This document shows positions 45,907-57,918 of a stretch of DNA of 64,000 nt, one piece after another. The position numbers and the translations under genes are program-made. The notes under the pieces were generated by a model. It made no database searches. It was not told the origin of the DNA and was given only the letters and a program-made list of their open reading frames with translations. This DNA is from Megalobrama amblycephala (taxonomy: Eukaryota > Chordata > Actinopteri > Cypriniformes > Xenocyprididae), in assembly GCF_018812025.1 (NCBI RefSeq), contig NC_063057.1, forward strand, positions 19,955,638 to 20,019,637, written 5' to 3'. The stretch's first letter is position 1; the number at the start of each line of letters is the position of its first letter.

Positions 45907-47324
45907 TTCTCTATTACATTTAAAAATAATGCACCCACTACACTAAACCCTAACCTAACCTATAACTAATATTGTGTGCAAAAGCAAACAAGAGCTAAAA
46001 ATGAATTTGCTGAAGCAACACATTTTAGCTCGTTTCACATTGTACCAGGTGAGCGCCTAAGCAAGTTTACTACACCAGAAAAGCCAAACATGTGGAGCCA
46101 GTTATGTGAAGTAAACATCCAAAATGTATTAGTTTATAAATAATGTACTATGGTAACAATGTTTTCATGTCATAACATAGTATTGTGCAAGGAACCAGGT
46201 TAAATTACATCTTCATTAATCAATAATCTGCGCCCATAATCAAATTGTGTTAAAAGGAATAAAAGTTGTAACGTGCCACTATTGTTCATTTTAGCTGGAA
46301 ACTATAGTCAGTTACAGTATATGTATAGGTATGTTTTTAAAGATTTGCAAAAATGTGGGTATAGGAACCTTTTTCCCCCCATGAGCCTGGGATGGTCATT
46401 AGGTTCATATGCTAAAGGATAATAATCATTCAAAGTAGTGTAGAATCTTTGCTGAGATTGAATGGCAAAGGAACTCAAACTAAAAATTCCATTAAATAAG
46501 TACTATTTTTAATTATTTTTTGTTGCATATTATAACACAACAGACATAGTATTCATACATATTAGTGTCTAGAAAATCCACACTGAGCAAGAAAAAGGCA
46601 ACAATGGCAAAGAAAAACACCCTGAGATGGAGCTGGAAGGAAAAAGTGGAGCACATCCAGAAGAGAAAGTGTTTGATCCACGGCACATTGCAATTATGGA
46701 TTACAGTGTGTCCAACTACAAGGCAATTCCAGCTGGGTGAATGTAAAATAAATTCTGCTACAAAAAAACCACCCAGCTGTGCCACAAATAACATTGTGCC
46801 AAAATGAATACATTGTGCCAAGAGAAAACCCAACTAACACATTCAATCACTTAAACTGAAAGGCGAAGCAACAGTGGCGTCACCAAAAGGAAAAGGTTTC
46901 CAAAAAATCAATAATGTTATATATGGGAAAAAATCTGCTGAATTGATATTTGTTGTAGCTCCTTATAAACTATTTATAAATTGGTTGTGTTATGTCTGAA
47001 GGCATATTTCTGTTTTTCTTTTTTGTATATATCTTTTCTCCTGTGTTTGGTGCAGCCAGGGAGTTAGGAAAGACCACTGTATTTTTGTTTCTTTTTTATA
47101 GGGTTTATTTAGTTATAATTGGGTAATTTAGTTATAATCAGTCAGTGGCCGTTTTGTTTATTGTTTTGGCCAAGCCGAACCCTGAAGACTTCATTGTGTT
47201 TTTGTTGAAACTGAAAAAAAAAAACCCCTGAAAAAAAACACATTATTTACAAAAATGTAACTCTTTATTTTTAACTTATTTATTTATTTATTTATTTATT
47301 AAATTATCATTTAAAAAGCATTTG
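45907..47324. other. Intronic sequence, nothing recognised
   Basis: The 80-residue frame at 46565-46807 is lysine-rich at its start and has no known domain. (TTAT)n occurs at 47276-47301. Confidence 0.4.
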
Positions 47325-47400
47325 AAACAAGCATTTTTGTTTATTGTACTGAAATCCTTCTGATATGTCACTTGCATAATGATTTGGAACACACTGAATA
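47325..47400. mobile_element. Terminal fragment of the Tc1-like family of 5923-7471
   Basis: 'tcacttgcataatgatttgg' followed by 'aacacactga' matches the right terminus of the palindromic element. Only the outer ~75 bp is present. Confidence 0.6.
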
Positions 47401-47573
47401 TCTCACAATTCAACTTGATTGTGACGTCACAGCTGATCGCGCTTAACTGTAGTGTATGATATATTAATTATTTTAAGAATTAATCGCATAATAGCGTGTA
47501 ATATATGAATTATGTTGAGTTTTAATTGCATATTACTTGTAGCTACCTTATGTTCACATTCAAAGTTTATACA

Positions 47574-47575
<2 letters not shown>

Positions 47576-47640
<65 letters not shown>
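47576..47640. repeat. (AT)n followed by poly-T
   Basis: About 17 at units lead into about 30 t. Assembly across such runs is unreliable. Confidence 0.9.
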
Positions 47641-47751
47641 CTCCAACAACTTATATGCATATAGAATGGTGCATAAAACAAATTCATAAGTAAAAAAGGG
47701 GTTTAAATAATAAATGAGCTCCACCGTGAATTCTAAGTGATCAAGGGCTTA

Positions 47752-48212
47752 GGGTACGTTTACACGACAATGATGTACTAAAACTGGAAGTTTTTTCTTT
47801 GTACAGATGACAACGTTACCAAAACAATCCCCTTCTAAGGATCCACAAAAATGACTAAAAAAAACTGTATTATGCATGCCAGGCCAGTAGTTGGCGATGT
47901 CACTTTGTAAAGAAAGACTACGCACCTGCGCACATATGCATTCTTTCACATAGAATTTGCACCAAACTTGCATTCCTATAAACTAAACACGTAATACGCA
48001 TGTGCATGCCATCACCGTTTTCATAGATTCGCATTTTTGCAGTTTACACGGAGACAATAAGAGTATAATTTTCAAAAACTCACACTTTGAAACCCGTTTT
48101 CAAAAGTTTGCATTTTCAAGCCACCAAAACACTGTTGTCGTGTAAATGAACGGCTCAAACGCATTAAAAGTTTTCCGTTTTTAGTTGAAAACAGTGTTGT
48201 GTCAACGGCCCC
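47752..48212. mobile_element. MITE with tta TSD (gggtacgtttacacgac ends)
   Basis: The left end 'gggtacgtttacacgacaat' mirrors the right 'acagtgttgtgtcaacggcccc', and both are flanked by tta. 'gtactaaaactggaagtttt' and 'aaaagttttccgtttttag' extend the inverted repeat. The tta flank suggests PIF/Harbinger. Non-coding. Confidence 0.68.
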
Positions 48213-48274
48213 TTAGAGCGTTTACACCATTTAAACCTTCTGCACTGGTTCCGCCAGTAGTGGGCACTAGTAGT

Positions 48275-48541
48275 GGGACCATACATCCTATTTTTCCCAG
48301 ACACATCCTGGCCAGGATTTCTAAATTGTCTAAAATGTCCCTGTTTTGGATTTGTTTTCATACTTGCTGAAGGTAATGCCTAAAAAGTAATTTGACCAAT
48401 AGCGTGCAGGCGTTGTACATAATCGACCAATCGTGGATTGCAAGAAGGTGGGATCTACAGAGAACGGTCAAAGCATTGCAAATACAACAACATTTTAATG
48501 CATGAGGACTGTCAACAGGAACAGTGGTGTGCACTCATGCA
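48275..48541. mobile_element. Truncated copy of the hAT MITE at 50529-50963
   Basis: From 'catacatcctatttttccca' to 'aggaacagtggtgtgcac' it is colinear with the full copy (same 'accaatagcgtgcaggc' and 'gaaggtgggatctacagaga'). The right terminal inverted repeat is missing. Confidence 0.75.
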
Positions 48542-48617
48542 ATGTAATGTAAATATTTTTTCTTCATTAAAATAAAATAAAATAAAAATTCCCTTAGTAC
48601 AGGCTACTTTGAGACTT

Positions 48618-49192
48618 TAAATGTTTCTCTTTGTGAGGTCTGGTTAGTGGTGGCTAAAATGCAATTTTACACATAACTGCCAGTCTGCATGGAGAGCTTC
48701 TTGAGACTCCAGAGACACCAGCAGCTTCACATACCTGTTTGCTGCTCAACACTGGCTTTTTTATATAGCTGCCCTTTTAATACAAATAACTTGTTTGACA
48801 GAACATTTCCTTAATAAGCCTTTATCTGACTGAGTTCTGCTGTGCTCTAAATCACTCACAAATCTTATGATACTTCAATAATCTGCATTCAGTTTTAGTT
48901 GTTTTCATGCCTTTTGCACAACATTGCACCATTTCATGCTTTTCATCTCAAGATCTTTCTTCATCCCATATTGCATGAGAACTGTGACTTGCTTTATAAT
49001 GTGGAACTACCTCTAAGTAGGGTTTCCATTCACCTAAGTAGACCTGGCAAATTATTTTGTCTGTGATTGATACCAGTTATCTAAAAAGACATGGATAAAT
49101 AAACGAACAAACACTTTCTTAGAAAAACTAAAATCTGAATGCTTATTGTACTGAAATCCTATGTAACTTGCCTAATAATTTGGAACACAGTG
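48618..49192 (-). mobile_element. Tc1-like 5'-half copy
   Basis: On the minus strand it begins at the terminus 'cactgtgttccaaattatta' next to a ta and runs through the N-terminal transposase region, ending near 'aaacatttaaag' where the arms of 5923-7471 also end. The transposase frames contain stops and indels. The catalytic half is absent. Confidence 0.7.
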
Positions 49193-50528
49193 TAGAGCTG
49201 ACTTGTAGAGTAGACTTGCTCCATCGGTCAAAATCGAGGGGATGAGGGCCTATCCACATAAACTTCCCTTGGCCACTTGACAAGGTGGAACGCACTTCAA
49301 AATGGTGGTAGGTACTTTGGGAAGTTTGCGAGTATATGTCTAAAAGTGAAGTGGAACGCACCCCAGAAAGAATAAAAGATAAAAGTTAATGCACAAGTAA
49401 GGTAATGTGATCATCAAATATTCAACAGCTTATAAATCAAAATTGTTTATGGTTACAGAGAAAATTGTCAAACCCACGAAGTGGTATACAATTGTGTGAG
49501 CTCTGGGGGTGTTGATGGGCTCGATCTACTCCATCTATGTTTTGATGATCATTCTGAATCTGATTCGGATAAAGTCTTTAATAAAAACACAATTTTCTCA
49601 GCATTTTGTTTGAAATGTTGTTGTTGTTTTTAATTTACCCACATTCAAGTGTTGATAAAAAAGAGTGAATGAATGTGTGTTTTTTTTTTTCTCTCTCTCT
49701 TAAAATATATTGACTGATGACATATTCATACAACAAAATATTCTGGGGTCCATGAACTTTTTGTGAATTTGATTAGAAATGCTGGCGCTGACCGGCAACT
49801 TCTTTAATAAACGCTGAGTTTAAGGTCCTGTTGTGTACACTTTTGATAAAAATGTGTCAAATAGTTTTATCTTTTTAATTAAATAGCAGAATATCAGTCA
49901 CATAGAACAAAGAAGACTTTTTTTTTTTTTTACATTCTTTCAGCCCAAATAAGCTGATGAAATTAACAAAAGATGTTAGGGGTTTGAAATTGCTAAAATT
50001 TAAATGACATTAACAGAGAAAGCAGCTTAAGAGCTTAGCTAAGATAATAGGTAACACATAACATGGTGTCTGTTTATGCTTAATGCTAATGGTTTTCTAA
50101 ATTTTTCTCATTGTTTTGATTCTGTTTTAGGTTGAGACACACAAGGAGAGAATTATTCAATCCCTGAACAGAGTCTAAAGGACATGTCCTTTAAGTAAAG
50201 TCATTGGTGGCCTTGGTCTCTATCTATTGACATAAATTAACATTAGCACCAGAGGGCTGTCATTCAGTTTAGCAGGTAATTGTTGTCATCTATTCTGACT
50301 GAACAAAGACAAGGTCTCAGGTCTCTGCAGTCATTACTCAGAACTCAGCTTCGTCTATTTTAAGAGCTGAACTGCACATTAGGCTAGGCTAACAGGCTAA
50401 TCGACTAACAGTATGCCAATGAAATCACTTTGAAAAATCTTCATGAATTCTCCATTTGTGGGCTTTTTTCAGCAATCATTTATATATGTGATTAATCTGA
50501 GAAACTGGAGGATGTTTTTAAGTATAAT
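49193..50528. other. Intronic sequence
   Basis: T-rich runs lie at 49679-49700 and 49920-49931. A ~40-bp segment at 50381-50421 recurs at 52702-52743 (listed). Nothing else was recognised. Confidence 0.4.
50381..50421. repeat. Dispersed ~40-bp repeat, copy 1
   Basis: Begins 'aggctaggctaacaggctaa' and ends 'aacagtatgccaat'. It is nearly identical to 52702-52743. Confidence 0.7.
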
Positions 50529-50963
50529 TAGGGTGACTGTACATCCTATTTTTCCCAGACACATCCTGGCTAGGATTTCTAAATTTTCTAAAATGTCCCT
50601 GTTTTGGATTTGTTTTCATACTTGCTGAAGGTAATGCCAGAAAAGTAATTTGACCAATAGCGTGCAGGCATTGTACATAATCGACCAATCGTGGCTTGCA
50701 AGAAGGTGGGATCTACAGAGAACGTTTAAAGCATTGCAAATATGACAACATTTTAATGCATGAGGACTGTCAACAGGAACAGTGGTGTGCACAGACCTCC
50801 GCATAGAAATCGCGTTCTGAAATTGCATTCTGGGGGCACCTCGATATGACCGAAAAGGGCACTTTCACTTTCACAATTAAAGGGGCAGGGGCTCAAGCCA
50901 TTTTAGGCTATGTAGAAATCCTGGCCAGGACATGTCCGAGCAAAAAGGACATATGGTCACCCT
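50529..50963. mobile_element. hAT MITE with perfect 8-bp TSD (tagggtgac ends)
   Basis: Starts 'tagggtgactgtacatccta' and ends 'ggacatatggtcaccct', flanked by 'agtataat' (50521-50528, 50964-50971). 435 bp, non-coding. The subterminal 'acatcctggctaggatttct' mirrors 'agaaatcctggccaggacat'. Confidence 0.9.
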
Positions 50964-50971
50964 AGTATAAT

Positions 50972-52701
50972 CATTGTGTGATTGATTTAAAGAGAATGTT
51001 ATGTTGTCTTCTCTTCAGAATGGGTTTTGAGACCTTTTGTTTTAGACATCATCTTCTTAGCATTGAAAAACAAAGGCTTTATTTGGATATTTTGACATAA
51101 GAGATCTTAAAACAAATATTATTGACATAAAACCACTTTTTGCGTGCTTTATATATCAATATAGTGTGCTTTACTAGTCTTCCACAATAATGTAATCTTC
51201 ATTAATTCTTCATGTCTTTTCTCAGCAATTAGTTATGTGATTAATCTCGACTTGTAATTCTAACATCACAACTTTTGAACGACCATCAGAAGTTTATCTA
51301 GGATGCTTAAACTTTATGTGGCAACATCGATAGATAAGGTGAACTTCCCAATTCTTACAAATTCTTGCAACCTTTTATTTCTACAAATAGTAAGTTATTA
51401 CTTTATGAATGTTAACATGATAATGAATTGCCAAAACAGATTTTCCTGTTAAGGTGCGGTCACATTTACTATTGCTCTGCAAAGTTGGGAATTCATAATG
51501 AATTAGTGCTTTGAAGAATTTCACCAGTGCCAAAGAAATTTCCTCATGTGGATTTCGCATTGGGTCCACATTGCATTGTCGCTGAAATTGTCACTAATGT
51601 AACTGTGCCTTTAATCAGGTCTATTGCTACATATAGTCCAAGGCCCCTGTTTTTATGTAACGAAATTCACAAACTGAAAAAAGAGCTTTAATTGACCTCT
51701 TGGTGACTTGGAAACTGAGATGGTCTGCAGACATGCACACTTATAAATTCTCTTAGTAAGGCTGTCTGCTCACAAAGACCCTGCCCTAGTTTCTCAGCAT
51801 AGAGAACAGACCTGAGGGGTTAATTCAGTCCAGTCTGAAAGAAAGAAGAGATAAGAAAGGAGCAACTGGAAAGAGGAGAACTGAGCTAGACACATTTGGG
51901 CTGACTACAAAATCAAGGTTCAAACAAGATGTAGAAACACAAAGGGCTAATGTCAAAATCCTTCTAAATATCCCTTTTTCATAATCTCCCATTTGTGTGC
52001 GTTTGCAAGTGAACTGATCACTGCGACATGAGGGCTGCAACGCTACAAAAACCTTACATCTCACACCTGCATGCTTTCACAACCTGCATACACGCAAGTG
52101 GATGCAATTCGACACCACTAAGAGCAGAGAGCATCTGTGCTATAGTGGAGCTAAAATTAGCAACCAATCTCCTTGAGCCTCTTTTTCACAGTGGAGCACA
52201 TTGAAGAGTCAATGATTACAGCCTGTCTAGAGTCTGAAGATGCTGACGTTGAACTCCTCAAGCGGCACATTAAAGTGCGCTGAAAAAAGAACTGCATTTC
52301 ATGACTAAGGAAGCAATCGGGTAAACTCATTACAGTACTGAACATGCTGGACAGGTGCAGTGGGGTTTGAAAAAGCACAGGAATGAACATTATATTGTTA
52401 GTGATTGTATGTGGGATGTGGTGTGACTCCATAGCCTGACTGGTAGAGTCTCACAAACACTAAAGCTCTGTTCCTGCCTAGACCGTACAGAAAGCTGTTG
52501 CAAACAGTAGGCAGCAACATTATGCTGTCTAAATTCTAAAGCAGTATAGCATGAATCCGTTAATGTTAATGCAATCCCAGAATGGGGTGATGCATTCAGT
52601 CCACTTGTTGTGTCTGCATAGGACCCCAGAATGTAGCCATATGTAATGGCTGTTCAAACAAAAACAAATAAAATGTGTTACTGCACATTTGTGTTGGGTA
52701 T
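50972..52701. other. Intronic sequence with one weak exon-like segment
   Basis: Apart from the segment at 52192-52283 nothing was recognised. Confidence 0.4.
52192..52283 (+). other. Exon-like segment with strong acceptor, identity unknown
   Basis: A pyrimidine-rich tract (ctcctt...cctctttttcacag) precedes 30 open codons that read EHIEESMITACLESEDADV then ELLKRHIKVR and end at TGA. The composition is charged and coding-like, but I do not recognise the family. As a plus-strand terminal exon it would belong to a gene opposite to MAGI, or it may be chance. The opposite strand is also open here, which weakens the case. Confidence 0.2.
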
Positions 52702-52743
52702 AGGCTAGGCTAACAAGGCTAATCAGCTAACAGTATGCCAATC
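52702..52743. repeat. Dispersed ~40-bp repeat, copy 2
   Basis: 'aggctaggctaacaaggcta' to 'aacagtatgccaat' is nearly identical to 50381-50421 with an extra base and a small rearrangement. Confidence 0.7.
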
Positions 52744-53860
52744 AGTGGTGGATGCAGAAAGTGGATGATGGGTGAGCCTCTAAAAGTGTGGGTGGGCTGG
52801 AATAACTGGCATCACTCCATGTTTTTTAACCGGATTCATTTAATTGATGGGTCCCTGTGTGACGCTATAAACGCCCATGACGTCTCTAGTTTGTTTTTGC
52901 TTCGTCTCATCTATTTCCTTTTCCATCATGAAGCAAAAGGCATTTTAACCATTAGCTTAGCTAGATGCTAATGGCAATCTATGTCAGAATCATGTTAGTG
53001 TTAGGCTCTCTCGTGGGCTTCATTTAGGAATGGGAGAAACTCCAACATGCAATATGGCAAAAATCCTGCCTTCTAATAAAAGAGCCAACTGCCAGTTGGT
53101 AAAGTCATTGCATCACTGTAACTGCCGTTAGAAGCTCTGGTTCCCATTGAAATAGTCAGTATCCTTAAGGCCTGTTCACACCAAGACAAATATATGGTGC
53201 AATATCCGGTGCCATAAACATTTAAATTTGAATGGACGGCTGTTAATGCATCTGTTCAGACTGACAACGACTTGGAGAGAGAACCGACTATGTGGTTAAG
53301 CAACAGAGGAAGAATCCTAAATCAATTTACTTTTCTCTGTACTCTTTTTCTGGTGTTATGTTAGAAACAAAAAGTTGCACAGCGCTGCTGTGTAACATGG
53401 TAACTGGGGTAACCGCTGTATTTCTGCTTTTCTGTAAGTTTGACCTACTGTCAGAGAGTAAATTTGCATGTTCACTCAGTCTGTATGACTTTTTTTTACA
53501 TATTGATCTGAACAGACAAATTTTACTTGAAAATCGAACTAAATTTTCATGCCAAATATTTATTTTGGTGCAATTGCTTGGGCATTTGCTGGACCACCTT
53601 GCCTTTTTAATGCTATTTTAGTTTGCAGTTCATGTCATTTTTTTTTTTATTGCTGATTTGCTGAAATACGTGATTTAAATGTGAGTTTGACAAGAAGTTT
53701 TGAGATTTCAGTGTTACCCCATTTAAGCAAATATTAACTGGTCTTGCATGGCCATAAAAGCTGCCCGAAGCCATTGCAAATATGGCTGCCAAGTAAACTG
53801 ACTTTCCTTGAAAGGGACTTTGGTGGCAGTGAAGTTTGTTGCTGTAGACCAATCACTTCT
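52744..53860. mobile_element. Decayed composite of hAT-related sequence
   Basis: 53024-53170 ('gaatgggagaaact', 'gccttctaataaaagagcca', 'gttggtaaagtcattgc') and 53715-53850 ('cttgaaagggactttg') correspond in order to 58413-58560 and 58770-58860 within the hAT at 57919-59350. The sequence between, including 'ggcctgttcacaccaagac', belongs to other repeats; 53370-53480 resembles the interior of the hAT at 43493. No ends or TSDs were resolved. Confidence 0.5.
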
Positions 53861-56025
53861 AAGGTGTTTACTGATGGGCTGTTCACTCAAATAGCAGTGT
53901 GCGGCAACAAAGAGACCTGGGATTTTACCCCATCTAGATACCAACAATACGTTTTAAGTTTTTAAGATTGTAGTAGAAGTTTAATTTCTCCTGCTGTTTG
54001 TAAACAACAAACCAATAACCTTTTACAGCACAATCATTTTTTATATTTGATTAGACTCGCAGAGTATAAGTCCATAATGGTTATGCTGTGGTGCTTTCAT
54101 TGACAGCAACTTGGGGAGATTCCTCAGTGCATTTTAAAACCTAAACCTCTCAGCTTGTTTTGCATTTCCATGCTTTCATCTCCTGTAGGATGCTAAGCAC
54201 TAGGACCAGCAATGCGGTAAAGATTATATTGTTTTTTCGAAATTACAGCAGCCTTCAATTTGCAAAGTGTGTGTGCACATCTGCATTCACACACGTTTAG
54301 ACAAAGGGCTCCATCTCAATAAAGCGAGATCCAATTAAACCTTCTGACCTACATAAGTCAATGGCTGAACTTCTCCAACAGCATAGAATATAAATTTCAG
54401 ACCTCGATTAAAGGAGCACGAAAAAGGGTGAGGGTAAAAGAGAGGAAGCAAAGTGAGAGAGACACATTAAAAAAGTTCAGACATTAAAAAACAAGCAAGA
54501 CCCTTTAATGCTCCATAAATATTGTCTCAAAACTGAGGAGATAGTTTGCATTACTAATATAAAGCATGGGCTTGAGCTGCTGGTGAATTTTAGCTGTGTA
54601 ATTTGAGTACACATGGTCTTTTTATTATTTATTGTTTACTTTAAAGTCCTGTGATCATCTGATATTGTATTTGCCTTTGTTAGAGGTTACAAGATTCTGG
54701 AACAAACAACTGGTATCAGAATGCAATTATAGTTATAAATTTATCAAAATGCCGACACTAAAATGCAAACAAACAGATGACGACAAGGGCTTATGTGGTA
54801 TCAAGACAGAATTTCAGTGACTTATTGTGTAAAATGTAGCACAGTGTGCAGTAGAAGTGTGCAACTTGTAGTTCGTAGTAAAGAATGTGGTTCAGAAAAG
54901 TTTGGTTCAAAAGTATAAATTTAAAAAAAAAAAGTTTTACAAACAATAGCTGTGGATAACTGTTACAGTGTTACCAACTTAAACAGCACACACACATTTC
55001 CAAACACCTGTATGCATTTGTATTCACACATACAAATTGAGCAAACACTTGAGCTGCCAACTAACTCGAATGACTAATGTAGGACTGATAGAGTTCACAA
55101 ACAGCAGCATACCAACAGTGAATGGAGGAACGGACAGAGAGGTAAAAGAAGGAGAGTGATCCCCTTTCCCACGTTTCATTAGAATAACTGTGCGTTCCTT
55201 TTTAAGTGAGAACAATGGTGGCCCATCGTTCATGGTAATGTATGCAGAGATGGGCTCCTCACATGGGCCAAGAAGCCTAAATATCTTTCCACCTATTGTA
55301 CCACTGTAGACCACAGGTCCATACTAAACCCTTACCCAACACTCTGCACCATGTAACATTGATTCAATGCAGATTTATATAGAGTTTGATTAATTAGACA
55401 AGTACAAAGCAATGGAAGAGTACAATGTATTAGCCAATAATGGTCTAGAATGATATCAATAATAGTGCAATGGTTTGATCTGAATATTAAATTCTCTGTA
55501 TAAATGAATAAAAAAAATATTTAATGCATTCTGCTGTTGTAATTACAGTCTGATTCTAATTCAGTGCTCCTTCAGAGAAAGAGACTTATTGTAGGTACAA
55601 ACTATGACCTCCATTCAAACCCTGACCTCCAATCAGTCTTGTTTTGAGTTAATCAACTTATTTAATCATGTGAGCTCTTGACAAGCACACGCAGCGCTGG
55701 TAAACAAAGCCTCCACAGTTCTATGCCAAGCCAACAACAGGACTCACGTACTTCAGATAATACAGTAGGCATTAATTAAAAACAAACTGACGCAGGGAGG
55801 AAGTTAAAACATGTGGGAAAGAGGAGGAGGAGAGGAGGCAGGAAAGAAGAAGCTGACAGTGAGTCGAGGGGGAGATGGGCGTTTTATTTGTGAGTGGACA
55901 CAATGTGGCACAGGATGGCCTATTTCTGAAAGACTTTGTGAGCCTCAGCTGAGGAAAGCTGTACTCCCTTAACATCTAATTACTGAACACTTTCTTTAAA
56001 GACACCCTAAACACATGCAAACACT
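53861..56025. other. Intronic sequence, nothing recognised
   Basis: Near-average AT-rich DNA. A purine-rich patch at 55795-55860 gives frames without domains. Confidence 0.4.
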
Positions 56026-56830
56026 GTTACTACCGTACTTACAGTTTTTTTCAATTGCTAACAAGCGTTTAGCAATACTTAAAGTACTTTTTCTAAACTC
56101 TTAACACAGCAACACACAAACATCACACAGTTAGCCAAATAGTTAATTTTCTGCCCAAAACCATATTTTGTTATATAAACACAAACTCCACATTTCAAAA
56201 CGCTAAAAACCTTTTTCAACATATACTAACTCTATCAAAACACAGCAAACCTGATTCAAAATCGACTCGTTCTGTCAAAACATAGCACTAGTTTTCTATT
56301 CAACATGAATATATATAGTCGATCAAAGCGCAATGACTGTCAAAATACTAACAGTTGATGGCATTATGAAAACTGCATTACTTGTCATGTTTCGGTTCTA
56401 ACTGGAGAAAATATGAAATCCATTGTTTTTATAATTCAGTTTCCTTTTACTACAGTAATAGTATAATGCATGTAAGCCATTCTATATTTTTGGTTGAGTG
56501 TTGAATGTGTGCATTCTTGGCAACAGAAGTGAGTCATTATTTTATAGAATGTGCAGTAGAAAAAGAGAAGAAGAAAGTAACAGAATTGTTCAGGGCAGCT
56601 ACTGGTCAGATGAGTACCCTATGCAGAACTTCAGTTGCCCCCTTGGTTGAAATCTCTTTCTGGGGTTGGGGGTGTGGTGTTGATGGTGCCCTCATAGAGG
56701 TTGGGATGGTGTCCCCTTGGTAGTTAGTGCCCTACACAGACCACATATTCTGCATATATGGAACAGTGGTAGTGGAATCGTTGTAGTAAAAGCTTTACAT
56801 GAAGCTTTTACTGAAATTAAAACATGAAAT
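56026..56830. repeat. Probable decayed Tc1/mariner-type repeat
   Basis: 'acagtttttttcaattgcta' followed by 'acaagcgtttagcaatactt' looks like the terminal part of a fish mariner-like repeat that I recall only loosely. 'caaaacatagcacta' and 'tcaaaacacagcaaac' are internal repeats. No transposase was recognised and the boundaries are uncertain. Confidence 0.3.
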
Positions 56831-56920
56831 TGCTGCCATTGATCAACAACAAATCCAACATACATGGCCTTTGGTTACTGTTGAAGTTTTTTTTCCACCA
56901 CAGAATAAAAAAAGTATAAA

Positions 56921-57008
56921 AGGTAATTTTGAGCTGCAACTTCACAGACACATTCAGGGGACACCTTAGACTTATATTACATCTTTTAAAAAACGTTCGA
57001 TGGCACCT
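56921..57008 (-). mobile_element. End fragment of the aggtgcc TTAA family
   Basis: 'ttcacagacacattcagggg' to 'cgttcgatggcacct' is the reverse complement of the left end of 21995-22943, followed by ttaa at 57009-57012. That same ttaa also borders the next element. Confidence 0.8.
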
Positions 57009-57012
57009 TTAA

Positions 57013-57383
57013 AGTGGTAGTTCACCCAAAACTGAAATATCTGTCATAAACTGCGTAGGACACTGACAGGGAAGAGAAGAAATTGTTGAATAAAGTTGAT
57101 ATTTTTGAAATAGTTTAATACAGTCGATATTTTTGTTTTGTTTTTGAGCACAAAAAGTATTCTTGTCACTTCATAATATATAGGTTGAACCACTGTAGTC
57201 ACGTGGACTACTTTAACAATGTCTTTACTACTTTTCTGGACCTTGAATGTGTAATTGGGGATCGGATTTTATCAAAAATATCTTTATTTGTGTTCCGAAG
57301 GTGAGCGAAGGTTTTAGGGGTTTGGAAGGACATGAGGGTGAGTAATTAATGACAGAAATTTCATTTATGGGTGAACTAACCCT
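57013..57383. mobile_element. TTAA-flanked foldback element, 371 bp
   Basis: Starts 'agtggtagttcacccaaaac' and ends 'atttatgggtgaactaaccct' between ttaa 57009-57012 and 57384-57387. The right half matches the right half of 11064-11845 ('gtcacttcataatatatagg', 'ttgaaccactgtagtcacg'). The left arm is shortened. Confidence 0.75.
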
Positions 57384-57588
57384 TTAATATAAACCTGAAG
57401 CCAACAAAAGGTCCAATAACAGAACACCAAGAAAACTGTATTGATTTAGGTGGAGTTCTTACCGAGATTCTCAGTTATGGTGCATTTAAGTATTGTATGG
57501 AGCCCTGAAAGGGACATAGGGATGTAAAAAATGAGATTGGATAAAAGATTATATTTTTAAGCTTTTTGCATTCACTCGAAAAACTTTT

Positions 57589-57700
57589 GTTTTTGAGAGC
57601 ATGTGAAAAGTGTTGCGCACAAATGCAAAGTTTCTTTTGGGGAACACAATTTTTTTAGAGAGAATGCAGAAAATGTTATGAACAAATGCAAAGTTTCTTG
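57589..57700. repeat. Two-copy tandem repeat, about 64 bp
   Basis: 'acaaatgcaaagtttctttt' near 57620 and 'acaaatgcaaagtttcttgg' near 57683 lie in otherwise similar units beginning 'gagagcatg' / 'gagaatgca'. The minus strand shows the duplicated peptide pattern RNFAFV. Confidence 0.65.
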
Positions 57701-57918
57701 GGAACAATAGATAGAATGGTATTATTGTTGCACCAATCAACACAGAGATCTCTATGTAAACAATAGACACACAAGAGTTCAATAGTGATTTAAAAAGATT
57801 GATGTGGTGAACAATTCAAGTTTATTGATCATCGATTTTCACAAAATAAAACCAAAGTTTTAGCATTGAAACATTGACAGCCGTTTCTTTAAATAAGGAA
57901 ACAGAATGGGATAAAGTA

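Noticed and set aside
46565..46807. Lysine-rich 80-residue frame
   Set aside because: No recognisable domain, no splice context, and no visible relation to the Tc1 fragment downstream.
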